This document shows, in pieces, positions 26,648-38,770 of a stretch of 64,000 nucleotides of DNA. Numbering within the stretch: the stretch's first letter is position 1; every line of letters starts with the position of its first letter. The stretch is taken from assembly GCA_022113835.1 (NCBI GenBank), contig JAILWY010000009.1, positions 6,982,001-7,046,000 of the forward strand, in the 5' to 3' direction. The translations under genes were made by a program, and so were the position numbers. The DNA comes from Atopsyche davidsoni. Its lineage: Eukaryota; Arthropoda; Insecta; Trichoptera; Hydrobiosidae. Below the pieces are notes generated by a model that searched no databases, was not told the DNA's origin, and worked only from the letters and a program-made list of their open reading frames with translations.

Positions 26648-26924
26648 AATTCAATATTTTTGACAGAGAGTACTTGGTGGAATTCCATTTAAATATTTTT
26701 GAGTAAAATGCTTGAGTGATTTTCCACATGTTCGTTTTTATTTGTGACCGGTTTCGCTAACCTTTCACGTTGGCATTATCAAACAGAGAAACTCACATTT
26801 TGAATTGGCATGAGTTGGCATTATCAAACTCTGTTTGATAATTCCAACGTGAAAGGTTGGCGAAACCGGTCACAAATAAAAACGAACGTGTGGAAAATCA
26901 CAAGTATTTTACTCAAAAATATTT
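26648..26924. mobile_element. Foldback (long inverted repeat) non-autonomous transposable element, copy 1
   Basis: Two arms of about 95 bp are near-perfect reverse complements: 26692-26788 and 26829-26923, joined by a spacer of about 40 bp. The outer end of each arm reads AATATTTTTGAG / CTCAAAAATATT, and the inner end reads AAACAGAG / CTCTGTTT. Left of the left arm is an extra segment of about 42 bp (26650-26691), which itself resembles the arm terminus. There is no coding capacity. A second, shortened copy lies at 59.93 kb, which confirms that this is a dispersed element. The class is uncertain. Long inverted repeats and a possible 11-bp target duplication would fit a Mutator-like foldback element, but I cannot assign it. 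Confidence 0.8.
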
Positions 26925-26935
26925 CTTTTATAATA
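26925..26935. repeat. Candidate target-site duplication, right copy
   Basis: Exact repeat of the 11-mer at 26637-26647, one base after the end of the right arm of the foldback element. Confidence 0.5.
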
Positions 26936-29303
26936 TCTAGTATTTCAGGTTAAGATAAATTAAGTTATATTTTACTGAGTAAACAATAATATTTTCAATA
27001 CATACCGCTGTTGAAAGAAGTCTCCGAAAAGGTTGAAAAAGGTATAAGCAGTTCAAATACCAGAAGACTCAGTCTTTACTGTCTTAAACAAATTCTCGTA
27101 TATTTTGGAGCCTAGGGGCGTATCTTATCCTTACAATGCAGTCGTGACTGGAGTCCGTTGTTAATGACGAAGAAGACTGAGTAGACAATAGGATCGTAAA
27201 AAAAAGTGAGAAAATAATTGACTAACTCGATAGCTTCGTGGATGAAGTCACGGGAATAAATCTATGAGCTAGACAGGGATCTGTGAAGCATAGAGCTATT
27301 CTTTATATCGTTAATATTTTTAAGGTCGATAGTCTAAGAGATATATTTAAGAGACAAATTCAAATTATTAGTCTTGGCAAACCGGTAGTGGAATATGTTC
27401 TAGTTCTCAATGATAGTATTGTTAGTTAATAGTTATGTAATTCAAAGCAAAAAAGCGGTAATAATAAATCAATAAAATAAGAAGTATAAACGATGAAGAC
27501 AATAAAAAGGTCCGAGAGTACTACGGATGTAATATGAAGGTACGGAAGAGTGAGAAGATTGCAGTCAGATGAGATGCACTTGCAGTGCCTGCGGTGGGAT
27601 TAGAGGTATTGCATTACGAAGCTTTTTGTGCACGAGAACATGATAATATTTCTAAACTTGTTTGCAAATGACGATGGTAATGCATATGCTGAGAAGAAAC
27701 TTGATAAAACATGGCTTCCCCATTGAACACCAGTTGGCAGGATCACCCCGGAAATGTAAAATTTCAATTCATTTATAGACATCAATAATTTAAAATAGGA
27801 TTTTATATCCACAGAATACATGTTGCTTAAGGTATGGAATGATTGATTCCTTGTTTATTTATTTTTTTTCCTTTCAGTTGTTTACTAAAATCCCGTTGTT
27901 TGCTAGCTATGATGTCGAAGATTCAGTTATTAATAAGGCTTTTCTGGTCCAAAACTTCAGCCTTTAGAATAGGTTGTTGAGGAGTACTCGTGATTAGATG
28001 TGGTTGGTAGTATCAACTTGAATCCTTGTTTATATCGTGAGGCATAATTGTACCCGTAAAGAGTGTTATTCACGTAAGTGAGCAGCTACTCAAAAAATCT
28101 GTTATGCTGCCAGTTAAAAGTAGTCCAAATTTAATAATTATATTTTGTCTATTAATGATTAAATTCGTGGGACATAAAAACGCCGAATCGTTAAATTTTT
28201 TTACTGTTTTGGAGTAAGTAAGATTGTGGTATTATCTTTGTGCCATTTGGGCGATTTCATAATTGTGAAAAGAAACGACGGCAATTCACAAAAAGCGTGT
28301 ATTTTAAAATCGTGCAATAGACCATCGGCCGCTTTTACGTAAGAACATTCAATTATAAAGCACAATTACATTCATATCTGGCACCCTCGGCACTGCAGAA
28401 TCTGACTTCACAATGAATAGTTATAATAACTTTTACTTTCTTCCGGTGAAAATTGAAGTTTACGATGCGAAAAAATACTTTTCGTGACTTTCCGCACTGT
28501 GACTCTGAACTTCCAGCCAGAAGGCGGAAACTCGGAACGCTGCCTCTGGAGCGACTGTAATAAGCGATCTTATCAAAGTAATTAAATAAAATTTCACAAA
28601 GAACTTACAAGCATCTACATGTTAACTAAGTCACCTTCTATGTTTCACGTGTTTACACTAAGCCAGTGAAAAAAGCCAGTCTTGTGCTCTTAGAGTGTTT
28701 TTGTTGGCAATATTTTGACTATCTATTGACAGGCCAAATTACGATTGACATAAAATTGAAAAGTATGGGGATAACGGATTTGCTGATAAAATTAAAAGGA
28801 GGTCCTGATTATTATTTGAAAAACCGTTTTGTAAAATTAAGAATTTAATTTATCTTATATTTACAGTTATGTTATCGCATGTATTGCTTCAAGATTTGTT
28901 TTTATTATTTGCATGTTTATATAAAAGTACATATTTTAAGAAAATTAAAAATATATATTTAATTTAACACGCTCGAATTTACTAGTTTAGTTCAGAGCCG
29001 AGTTTCGCGTCCATGTGCGTATCAATACATTTTACATCATATTAGTTTATAAAACTTACATAATCCACAAGTGTTGTTTTAATAATTAAATAAACAACAA
29101 TTATGCAATTGTTTTTTTAAGAGCCGCTCACCGTGTAAAAATTCACGTACGCCTGAATAAGTACCTCTATAAAGTATGTTTTGATAGCCTGTGAAGATAG
29201 TGAGTTAAATATTCATGTCTGCCTTAACGACTTAAAATAAATAAGCGAAAACTGCCGTTCGTTTAATCTCGATTTTACTGTGTACTCTTACGTGAATATA
29301 CCG
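26936..29303. other. Intermediate-composition stretch, no gene
   Basis: The interval 27000-28100 is somewhat less AT-rich than average, and a small GC patch is present at 28490-28570. No frame is recognisable and I found no repeats. From 28560 on it is again AT-rich. Confidence 0.5.
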
Positions 29304-29588
29304 TTAAAAATGCAGATGCTGAAGACGTGTTCTCTCGGAGGTAAATACATTTATCTTGTTGCAAGCGACCGCTGCGGCGCGGGGCTGTCCGGCCGAGGCT
29401 CTGGCCCGCCGCGAGGAGAATATCGCCAAACACAATAAACAGCTATTAGAAGTTGACTTCCTTAGTAAAATATGGCACTTGAAGTGGCTTTTGCAAATGG
29501 AATGAAAATTTAATGTTTTAATTTTGTATTGGAAATAAAAAGAATTCTCAGGAAGCGATTTCCGAGCCGCTGAGTGCGATGAAATCAT
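29304..29588 (-). other. Unrecognised 94-codon open reading frame, probably not a gene
   Basis: Begins at an ATG (29586-29588 on the minus strand). The middle is rich in Ser, Cys, His and Lys. The segment at about residues 55-80 passes through a GC-rich patch (29360-29430), giving Ala/Arg-rich sequence there. No domain recognised. It crosses a composition boundary, which is unlike a uniform coding exon. Confidence 0.07.
29325..29430. other. Small GC-rich islet
   Basis: CpG-dense patch with GCGGCGCGGGG-like sequence between AT-rich flanks. No conserved feature recognised. Confidence 0.35.
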
Positions 29589-29929
29589 TTCGCTATTATT
29601 GTAAAATTTATTTGATTTTGGTTAAATGTTTATATACAATCATATCTCATATGTCAACGCCCTTGTGGCTTTATAGCCTATGCATGAGTATATTGAATAT
29701 AAAATGTCATAACAGAGAAAACGCTTGCGGGTGTAACACAAATATTAAAAAAAATAAACATACCCTCTTGGTATTTTACTTCGTAGTTGACGTCGATTGA
29801 TTGAAAAAGTCGCATCGAAATAATTAATGCTAAAAACGGAGCTAGTTGGACAGTTTTAAATAGTGGTCATTTCATAGTGATGTTAATGTGCGAATACGTA
29901 TAGTCGCCTTAATTTATAATGAAATGGCG
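29431..29929. other. AT-rich spacer
   Basis: No gene or repeat seen. A 73-codon frame at 29579-29800 (+) is short, AT-rich and unrecognised. Confidence 0.5.
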
Positions 29930-30050
29930 ATTGCTGCGCGGTACAGCCCTGGGGCTCCCTGGAAGGTTGCGGCCGCGGCAGGGGAGCGCGTGCGGAACCC
30001 GAGAAGAAACGACCGGGGACCGCGGAGGGCCCAGGGTTGTCGCAACGAAA
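29930..30050. other. Strong GC-rich islet
   Basis: About 110 bp of very G-rich sequence containing GCGGCCGC and CCGCGG words. It begins and ends abruptly in AT-rich DNA. No frame of note. It is one of the sharpest composition steps in the window. Confidence 0.4.
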
Positions 30051-31904
30051 ATATATAAAATAATTACTTCAATCTAAAAAACATATCAAAGCACTACATC
30101 GGAACGTAGAAAAAATATTTTTATTTATTTTAAAAATAATTATTTGATATAAAAGTACACCTGCTTACGCAAACCTACAACAGAATGTTAATAGAGTTAC
30201 ATACAGTTATATAAACAATTTTTATATTTATCTATGATAAATAATTCAACGTTATGTAAGTAAAAGTATTTGTGAAATATATTAACGATGAAAATTGTGT
30301 CAATACGGTTGGTTTAAAATATAATTGTAAAAGTAATATTCCGGAAATTGTTACTCCGGAAGTCTAATCAGAGTGAGAAGGGAGACGTCCAAGACACAGC
30401 AGTAGCGCTAATCTGTCATTATGTCATACTTTATAGTGTTCCTCGCTGGTATAGAGTAATTTGCTCGAATTTCAACGAAAATGACCACAAAATGTCTTCA
30501 GCGCTCAGGCCCTTGACCGCAAAGTCGGGCTTCATAGCCAATAAGAGTCCGGTAATACTAGACGCCAATATGATTAGGCTATTTTTGTCTTAACCATAAT
30601 GCGTTCAAATGACCATACTTGATGAGCTGAGCTATTGCAGCACTTCTATTCGCTCGACCGTCGCCGCACCATTAGGCGAGCTCGCGCCGAGGCGCTGCTT
30701 TGTGAGCATTAGTATCGAGCAATTACAGGCTTGGGGGCATTTTTGTAAAGCCTTACACTTAAGTCGTGCAGCTCAAATAATCAAAAAAATGGAACATTCA
30801 TGAATTATATAATATTAATCAATATGAAAAATATTAATCAACTGCATGCATACAGTGATTTTTTGAAATTGAGAAGAAGTTTAAGAAAAATGAAGTATGT
30901 AAGTAACATTAATTTTGTGTCAGTACACACATTCCATAAAGATATACAAAATACTCGTATACTAAGAATGCTCGAATTAACACTAAGGGTTAAAATACGT
31001 AAGCAAATAATTGGCAGTAAAAAAGTACAATACGTTCAATTGTATAAATAATACATCTAATTAACATAAATACTTAAAAATCAAATTGTAAAGAATGTTG
31101 ACCGGTTGAAGATAAACAGAATTCATTGATTGACTTCTTTCCTTTTAAATTAGAGTGCTCAAAGTCGTTAGCTCGTTACATAAAGCCGAACGCATTCTTT
31201 GGCACATCTTTCGGGCCGCTCCAGCTCGTGTTGCATAATGGCGCCGGGTAGTTCGGTTCCGTTCTAACGCAGGACCGGTATTCTGAGATGTAAAAAAATG
31301 CAAATGCTCGAAAAACGAAGAAGAGAAGTGCCTCCTGTGACTTTTTGGAACAGTCTGACTTTGCGACAGTGCCAGGCGAGCTGGTGCACTCGTGGACTGA
31401 TGATATTGAGAAAGTACGAGTAGAACCAATCGGGCCATATAGGATGTTAGCACACTTCGTACAGGATCTCAAGGTTTATCGTTTTTCTGTGAAGTGTGCA
31501 TTAAGTAGTTTTTTTTATGTATATCATTAAATCAATATCAGAATATAAAAAAATGGAAAATATAATTCTTCATAGTGTTAGTTATAAGATTCTTAGTAAT
31601 AAAAAAATATTAATATTGGTTTTTGTGTATAAATTATATATATACCGTAGTAAAATACTAAGCCTTTAAGAAGATTGATAGATCTTACGATACTAATATG
31701 CTATAATATATTAGCTATCATAAGAATACCATTTAATAAGTACTCTTAATAAATTAACGTCAATATTGCAATTTCAATAAGTTGCATTTATGAATATAAA
31801 TTCAGTATTAGAGTATTTTTTTATTTAATATTTCAATGGCTCCCTCACTAATCAGTATTTTGAGTAAGAATATCCCATGGACTGCCCACATATGAGCTTT
31901 ACTA
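30051..31904. other. Mixed stretch with two weak GC patches, no gene
   Basis: GC-richer patches at about 30640-30720 and 31170-31400. Two minus-strand frames of about 100 codons overlap in the second (31145-31453 from GTG, 31176-31472 from TTG), and a plus-strand frame crosses it as well. None is recognisable and none starts with ATG. The interval 31500-31900 is very AT-rich. Confidence 0.5.
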
Positions 31905-32010
31905 ATGAACGCAGCCGTTGCACCTGCGATGAGAGGCGCACCGGATCAGCTGACGCTGGCGTGGCGCTGGGGTGACCACGCGGCGGGAACAGCTGAGCTC
32001 GGGACTGAAA
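31905..32010. other. GC-rich islet
   Basis: A CpG-containing patch with GCGCACCGG, CAGCTGACG and CAGCTGAGC words (two CAGCTG E-boxes about 45 bp apart). No reading frame. Regulatory potential is inference only. Confidence 0.35.
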
Positions 32011-32399
32011 TTAAAAATAAAAAATCAGGCCTAAAACATCGGCAAATTTAAATTCAGATTAGTAGGCATTTTTTGGAAAACTCTATGGTGAAAATGTAGA
32101 TAACAAAATAAGATGAATGACGAAGTATAAGTATAATCTAATTGTATTAATTGTAATTTATTGTTGGATCAAAATAAAGTTTATTTTTGTAGAACTGTAA
32201 ATTTGTGTTATTTTGTAAAGAACGGATATTTTTTTTTCATAATTTTAACACTTTGAAATCAGCATACGGATATATGTTTTGTTTGGATTCGTTTCTAGTT
32301 GCAACATATTTTTCTCTTTTATCTGGCGGTTGATGTTGAATTATTTTTAAATGAATTATTACCTATATATAATATCGCGTTAGGTTCAATATGTAGATA
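32011..32399. other. AT-rich spacer
   Basis: Nothing recognised; A/T-rich between two GC islets. Confidence 0.5.
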
Positions 32400-32515
32400 A
32401 GGGTCACCGCTCGTGCCGTGTCATGAATGACTGGCCGCGGCCGATGACGCGAGACGGGCCAGCGGCAGAGCCTCCGCGCGTCCTGGCACTAAAGGTCACG
32501 AGTTATAGGCTGTGA
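32400..32515. other. GC-rich islet
   Basis: A CpG-dense patch about 110 bp long with GGCCGCGGCC at 32433-32442 (a perfect 10-bp palindrome). No frame of note. Confidence 0.4.
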
Positions 32516-35500
32516 GACCAGATTTTTATATTATGTATGATAATACGAAGACTCTCCGGTCTAAATTTCATCCTTTATTTATTGAAATGTAAACTAAACT
32601 CAAAATATTCCATTTGTCTGAAAATTAAAGGCATACTCCGTTTAAATATTATCCTTGGGTATTTTGATTTTTAAGACCACTGAAAGAATGCTCAGCGTAA
32701 ACAATGATAAAAAAGGTAAATAATTTATTATCAATAAATATTAAGTTAATATATAACCGAATCAGTACTAACAGTAAACGCAAGTTTATAAAAAAAAGAG
32801 TAAACGAATCAGATATTGTAATTCAATGAAGTTTATTGTGCAAATAATAGAATTAAGCACTCTGATGGATAAATCTTTTGTACGTTATCCCAGTTGAAGC
32901 ATTTTACCACCTGATAAAACAGGAAATATTTAATAAAACAGGTTAACTGATGTTAAATAAAGTTAGTACCACTAACGTTCTAGAAATCACTAAATTCCAA
33001 TAATGTGGATTACATAAATTCTAGTAAGCATAAATTCAAGGTTTTCATAATACATTAGTTTTTTGTAAAAAAATCTAACTCGATAAAACGATAAGTTGCA
33101 AAAAATAAAACAACCTAAAACAGTAAGGCAATATTTATTATGGAAATTAAATAACATTTTATTTAAAAAATCGTGCAGCGGTTGACCCCCGTTTATGTTT
33201 TTTTCTGGTTTTACAGAATACAGACTAAATTATGTTAATATGTCATTAAGTCATTATAGAGTTGTCAGTGGGCGTTATCCAGTCTAGATAATTTCCAATT
33301 TGTGTCAACTACGATAGTAGTCCAAAAACTAGAAAAAGCTTTTATAATAATAAGTATTATAGTGGGTTTTTCCATAATTAAGAACCTAAAACACGACCTG
33401 ACCGAATTAGAGCCGGGATTGAAATTTTATGTTTAAACTATAAGATAAGAAATACTTACAATCTAGGCTATTTTTTTAATATGACAAGATTAATAGAAAC
33501 CATTTTTTATTTGTAGTATATACAAGGCCTTGGCACATTTTGTAATACCGATCTGCAAAAATAACAAAAACTACGGGACATTTGCTTGTAAATAAATATA
33601 AAATATTGAAATCTTTGTTTATTTCCGTTTGCTTAGTTAGCAGTGTACCACTTTTTAAATGTCACTTCAGACGAATTATTAAAATATTATGAAATATTTG
33701 CAGAGATATTGGAGTTATAAACATTACAATAAATAATGAGTCAGTTTGACTAATGCTCGTCTTATTATATAGAATAGAATTTCTTCGATTATTTATTTGA
33801 TAAAAAATTTAGTTGTCATATTCTAGACACAAATACAATAAAGTATAAGGTGATCGAAAATAATTTATTGAATATTTAATAAAAATCGTAAAAAAGGTTT
33901 TTTATCGAATGATTGTCAATGTTAGCAAAAGTATACTGAAACAATGGAACAATATTCCAAATTGCTGGAGCAGAGGCCTTTGGCAATAAATCACCTTCGT
34001 GTTCTTTAATGACACACATAAAAGACAATGTGAATCTTTCTAACAGACTTTGTAAATGCGCCATTATATTCGTCATGTCAAATGTGAAATTGTATCTACT
34101 GAAGCCACAAAGTTGTCCCATTACTGAATAATGTCACAGGCAATTTGATTCATCCATTTAACGAACATAAATACATAATCTCTGATGATCCCGCAAAACA
34201 CTTTACCGTAAATCGGGCATTTTTCTGCACGCCACTCTAGCGAGAGAGCAGTTTGATGAAATGAATGCAACGATTTGTAAACCGCGCACGCCGGCGATTA
34301 CAAAAGTCTACATTGGCTTAGAGTTCGATACCCGGTCAGGTCGATATCCAAGTGATTGTTTCACAATGATATTGATGCCTGGAGCTATTGACTTATCTAG
34401 CAATTACGTTATTAATGTTTGTTTTGCAAACCGGCAAGGCATATGGGGGGCATTGCGCTCTTTTGGATTTATCGATTAACCCAGAACGACCATGGACGTA
34501 TTTTTAAGCTTAAAAACAATATCGAAACATACTAAATATTAACACATATAAAATAAATAATATTGAATCATCATTTTAAAAAAATATTTTTGTCACAACT
34601 AAAATCACCTTCTCTATAGGTCACTTTTCCATATTATTCCATTTATAGGTCTTTTAAAACTGCTCCATATTTTCCTGGAATTCACTATTTAAGTATGCAT
34701 GTTTCTAGTTCCATATAAAAAATAATCTTGCTTGTTATTCTTGGTAACACAATACAAAAACTTAAAAAAAACGTTTATAGTGCACTCGGACCTGAGAAAT
34801 AGAATAGGGTTCCCGGGTTAAAAATATTCCGGAGAAACGTGGTGCTTTGCAAGCTTAATAATATTTTTTATGGGAAGCTTTTACTCAGTGTTTAATTTTG
34901 ATAACCACAACTACTCATTACACTACTTTTTTGTCAAATTTGAATGTGAAGTTTAGACATGACTGCTTTGTCCATATAATAAGCACAAGACTACAATTAC
35001 GAATAATTTGTTTACAAGTAAAGTCTATTGTATTGATTCACAATGAAAACAAGGAATGCTCGCAGGAGTAGGTCAGTGTGGCAGAGCGACCATGTTACCG
35101 TAGAAGCCAGGCATTGTCTATGGCGTCAACCGGCGGAACTAGTGACACCACGAAAGTATCTTTAATTTATTACATTTTCAATGAAAGAAAACTTCAGCCT
35201 GAGTGCTTGAGATAACTAGGGTAGGAGTGAGTGTGTTCTGATAAATCGTGATGTCAACAGAATACAACTCCCACAGAGAAATCGTGATTAAGTTAATGTA
35301 TACTACATACTATTATAGCCTATTTATTTACGTTTCGGATAATTACAAGTTTCTAAAAAAAGAAGTCTCGTAGTTGAGTTTTTGTTTGGTGCTTTGGGTA
35401 TGTTTTACTCTATTTGCTGGAAAGTGAGATTTTTTTTGAGTGAGTACAATTTTTCAAGGTAGATACTCTCAGATGCGATACGAACATAAATTACCAGTAA

Positions 35501-36059
35501 CTAACATTACTGGTAGAAATGGACCGAAAGCATCCATTACACTGTGGCATTTTAAAAAATGTCTCATACATGTAGTATTATAAACGAATATTTTTTTAAA
35601 TTATTGATTATGAGAATCAATAACGTATGGATGACGATCTATAGTTAAGCTGTGGGCATCGACAATACGCTTGCCCTAGTATGAACACTTAAACAATTTG
35701 TAATATAGCTAATAGACTATAAATATAACTAAAAATTTTATATATAAATACAAAATTATTATATACTGCAGAATACTTTTCAGATAAATTAAGATTTTCA
35801 TTCGGTCTCAGTACGGAAAATGTGACAATAAGAGAGCCTATATAACAGGAAAAGACTTTAAGTATACCGAAAACGACTTATAATGATATTAATCATAACA
35901 CAAATACTAGTATATAGTCTTTAGCAAGCACTGTTATTATTTGTATTAACTATTAATCAATACCCGGCCGACGGTAATCCTACTCATCATTAATATTAAT
36001 GAATCTGACGGCTATCGGAATAGTATTATAATATCATAAATATAAATCATTGTAATTGC
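32516..36059. other. Long AT-rich stretch without a gene
   Basis: Mostly A/T-rich. An inverted repeat, TACCAGTAA (35492-35500) with TTACTGGTA (35507-35515), has a 6-nt loop. A weak GC patch lies at 35040-35150. Frames at 33876-34121 (-) and 34261-34479 (+) are 72-81 codons and unrecognised. Confidence 0.5.
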
Positions 36060-36300
36060 TTTTATTGATTGTCGAGCTCCTAGCCGGGCGAGCCATGTCA
36101 CGGCATTAGGATGTATTGATGCCTGGTCCGGGAGGCGTAAATAAATTACTCTGTCTAAATTGGAATTGAATGCAAATCGCGGTGACATTTTTCCTAGCAC
36201 ACTTACCTTGTTTCGTTGGCTCCCGGCGCGGTATGTAGGGACCCGGTACCTCGGGCCAAAGGCTGCATGCGCGGTGCATACGAATTACCGTATCCAGGTT
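36060..36300. other. GC-richer islet
   Basis: Moderately GC-rich with several CCGG words and a KpnI-like GGTACC near 36244. Open on both strands over 60-78 codons without recognisable protein. No repeat found. Confidence 0.3.
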
Positions 36301-38009
36301 ATCCATTATCACAGAACTGTTTTTTCGTCATTACCAGTAGTAGTTGTGGTGATAATGTTTTATCGTCGTTTTTTTATCTCACCTGAAAGTATTTGAAGCA
36401 TTACATAATGGAAAACAGTATCGGGGTTCGTTGCATTCCGACCGAGCCAAATTTATGAGGCTCCATACAATAAAACACTTTTGGTAGAAACAATTATTTT
36501 ATGATTGATTTTTTAATAAGCGAGAGATGTGACAAAATTTACTAACTTATTTTAAAAAATGCCTGGTTTTCTCCTGTGAACAAAGAAATAAAAAAGTTGC
36601 TTTAAAATGCTTAATTTTATTTCAATATGGAGTCGAGAATCATTTACCATATCAAATTAATTGAAAATGACCTTCTATCCTGTTTTTTTTTTTAAATATT
36701 GTATTATCTTTTCCGCTTTGTAAACTTGTCACTCAAATACACTGTAAAAACACGAATAATTTTAAAATTTTATGAAATATCAATATTCACCTCGCATATG
36801 CCAATATTGACGTGATGCATGACGGAAAATGCCATTCTATTGAAGAAAAAAAAACAACACGTAACTCCTCGTACGTTGAAGCCGATTGCATCATAAAACG
36901 GATTATATTTTTATAAAAATAAGTTTTAATTTGAAAATGTTGAACTTTAGTTTTTTTTAGTATTTTGTTTTTTTACTCTGGAAATATGATATATGTATAG
37001 GTATAAGTATATATGATTATATGATATCAAATTATTATTGATTAATTTAAAATTATTTTTTTAAAAGTATATTTACTTTAAATAATAAACAAAACAAATA
37101 AAATGGGAAATTTGAGCAAAACAATGATTTTATTTTAAATAACAAAAAACAAAATTAAATAACAAAAGAGTTATTTAATTAAAAAAAGAAACTAATATAT
37201 TTTTTTTATTGGGTGCATTGATAGTAATCTAGTCTTTTCATTTCGGGCTTGCCGTGTACTTTGTGATACCCTGTATATTCCAAGAGTAAAAAATGTACAG
37301 TTATTGGTTATATAACATTTTTTTTTATTTACCGATCGACAATGTAATCCATTAGCATAGAAATAGCCTCGCAATCTAAATTAATATTCAGTGGCTCTTA
37401 AAATATTTACAACCTGGACCGTTATTATCAAATCAATTCTAAGAACACGATTGATATTTCTTAATTGGAGATCTTCAATAAGCTGATAGTATATTTCACA
37501 GTAATTAATTTCGTTGATAATTCATGTTTTTATCTGTCAATATAAATTCCTACAAACGTATATAGGTTAAGATATGAAAAAATATAATACAAAAATAAAT
37601 AACAGAGCGATCTGAGAATTCTGGAAAGAACAATTTTTAAAGAATACTTAGGAATAGCGGTTCGGAAATTTTTTTTATTCGATATTTTTATAGATATAAT
37701 ACTTTGATGGAAGTGAAAACTGACTTATATTATACGATCGTATATGTCATGCATAATATATAAAATTGATTGGCTATTTTTAAAAATAATTTAATATCTT
37801 ACAAGTATTAACTTCTCAAAATATACTGTAATTAAATAATGTATACGTGTCTCAAACGGATATTTCTAAGGGATATTTCTAAATATTCTAACCTAATGCT
37901 AAAATAGACACCGGTCTATTAAGATGATCTCGTTTGTTAAATAAGAAATACTTCAGAGCTACAGTATGCCAGATGTTACATCATCGAACACCTATGATTA
38001 GTGGATTGA
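36301..38009. other. Very AT-rich stretch
   Basis: Among the most AT-rich parts of the window, especially 36900-37200. It contains an 11-bp perfect inverted repeat, AATTAAATAAC (37153-37163) with GTTATTTAATT (37170-37180), with a 6-nt loop. Palindromes are common in such AT-rich DNA. No gene. Confidence 0.55.
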
Positions 38010-38280
38010 CTTTAGTGATTCTAAAGAGCGCACACTGGCCTGATCGGTCGGAGCGTATTAGTTGAGATTTCTCTCACGTCTCCTGCCTCTCGGCACTTCC
38101 TCGTCCATCCAAAGTCACATCACTTCATTAGATAAATGGACGTTCGGGTTAGATGGTCATGGAATGCTATCGGAGAACATCGCGCTTCTTACAGCAAGGC
38201 CGACAAGTTCATGACGCTCCTAGCGCGGAGCCGAGAACGGCTTGGAATCGCGATTACACGTAATTTTAATCAGGGACGGT
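38010..38280. other. GC-richer islet
   Basis: A patch with mixed CpG-containing sequence over about 250 bp (clearest at 38030-38130 and 38180-38260). Little low-complexity sequence, so it looks like a unique, possibly functional segment, but there is no open frame longer than about 60 codons. Confidence 0.35.
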
Positions 38281-38559
38281 TTAGGTACTCTTCAAACAGT
38301 ACTATTTAAGTCAAACACAAACAACCTCTGCATCAAAACATACATGAACAACATAAGAAAATATTTTTTTAACGAGGCGAATGACAAAATTAATATAATG
38401 ATATTTGAGCGCTGTATTAGAAAATAGAAATTACGGAGGACTCTCAACGTACACGATGTCACCGGTTGGCTTTTATAATATATCATGAAAATAATTTACA
38501 CAGAGTTATAGATGTTGTTTGCATGCATTTAAAAGCTACATTATCTGTGAAGCCTCATT
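38281..38559. other. AT-rich spacer
   Basis: Nothing recognised between two GC-richer islets; frames of about 60 codons on both strands overlap and look like chance. Confidence 0.5.
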
Positions 38560-38678
38560 TGGTCATGGCAGGGAAAACAGAGATTTTCCGTGAAGTCGCA
38601 CAGTCACCTCCATTGTCGGCGTATTGCATGCAGCAGTATCCACGCAGGCCTCAGCGCGCACTCGAGGGCCGGCGGCTC

Positions 38679-38686
38679 TGACGTCA
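38679..38686. promoter_or_regulatory. TGACGTCA palindrome (CRE/ATF consensus) in a GC islet
   Basis: Exact CRE consensus embedded in CpG-rich DNA. Its GC-rich context makes it the most plausible of the three exact copies in the window. Function not shown. Confidence 0.3.
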
Positions 38687-38717
38687 CGCTGATAGGCCTC
38701 CAGGGCGAGGGGACAGG

Positions 38718-38745
38718 GAGCACTGAGCACTGAGCACTGAGCACT
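38718..38745. repeat. Tandem repeat, 4 copies of GAGCACT
   Basis: Four perfect head-to-tail copies of a 7-mer, followed by a degenerate GCGCAC. A minisatellite-like array within the GC islet. Its 7-bp period is not a multiple of three, so it is unlikely to be protein-coding. Confidence 0.85.
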
Positions 38746-38770
38746 GCGCACGATGGCAACAGCCTCTTCA

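Larger units (their letters stand above)
38560..38770. other. GC-rich islet with CRE motif and 7-bp tandem repeat
   Basis: A CpG-rich patch containing a perfect TGACGTCA and, 30 bp further, four tandem copies of GAGCACT (both listed separately). The combination of a CpG-rich patch, a bZIP consensus site and a short tandem array resembles a regulatory element more than an exon. No TATA box or gene start was identified nearby. Confidence 0.4.

Noticed and set aside
34300..34345. tRNA-like B box (GAGTTCGATACC)
   Set aside because: No matching A box or cloverleaf could be built around it.
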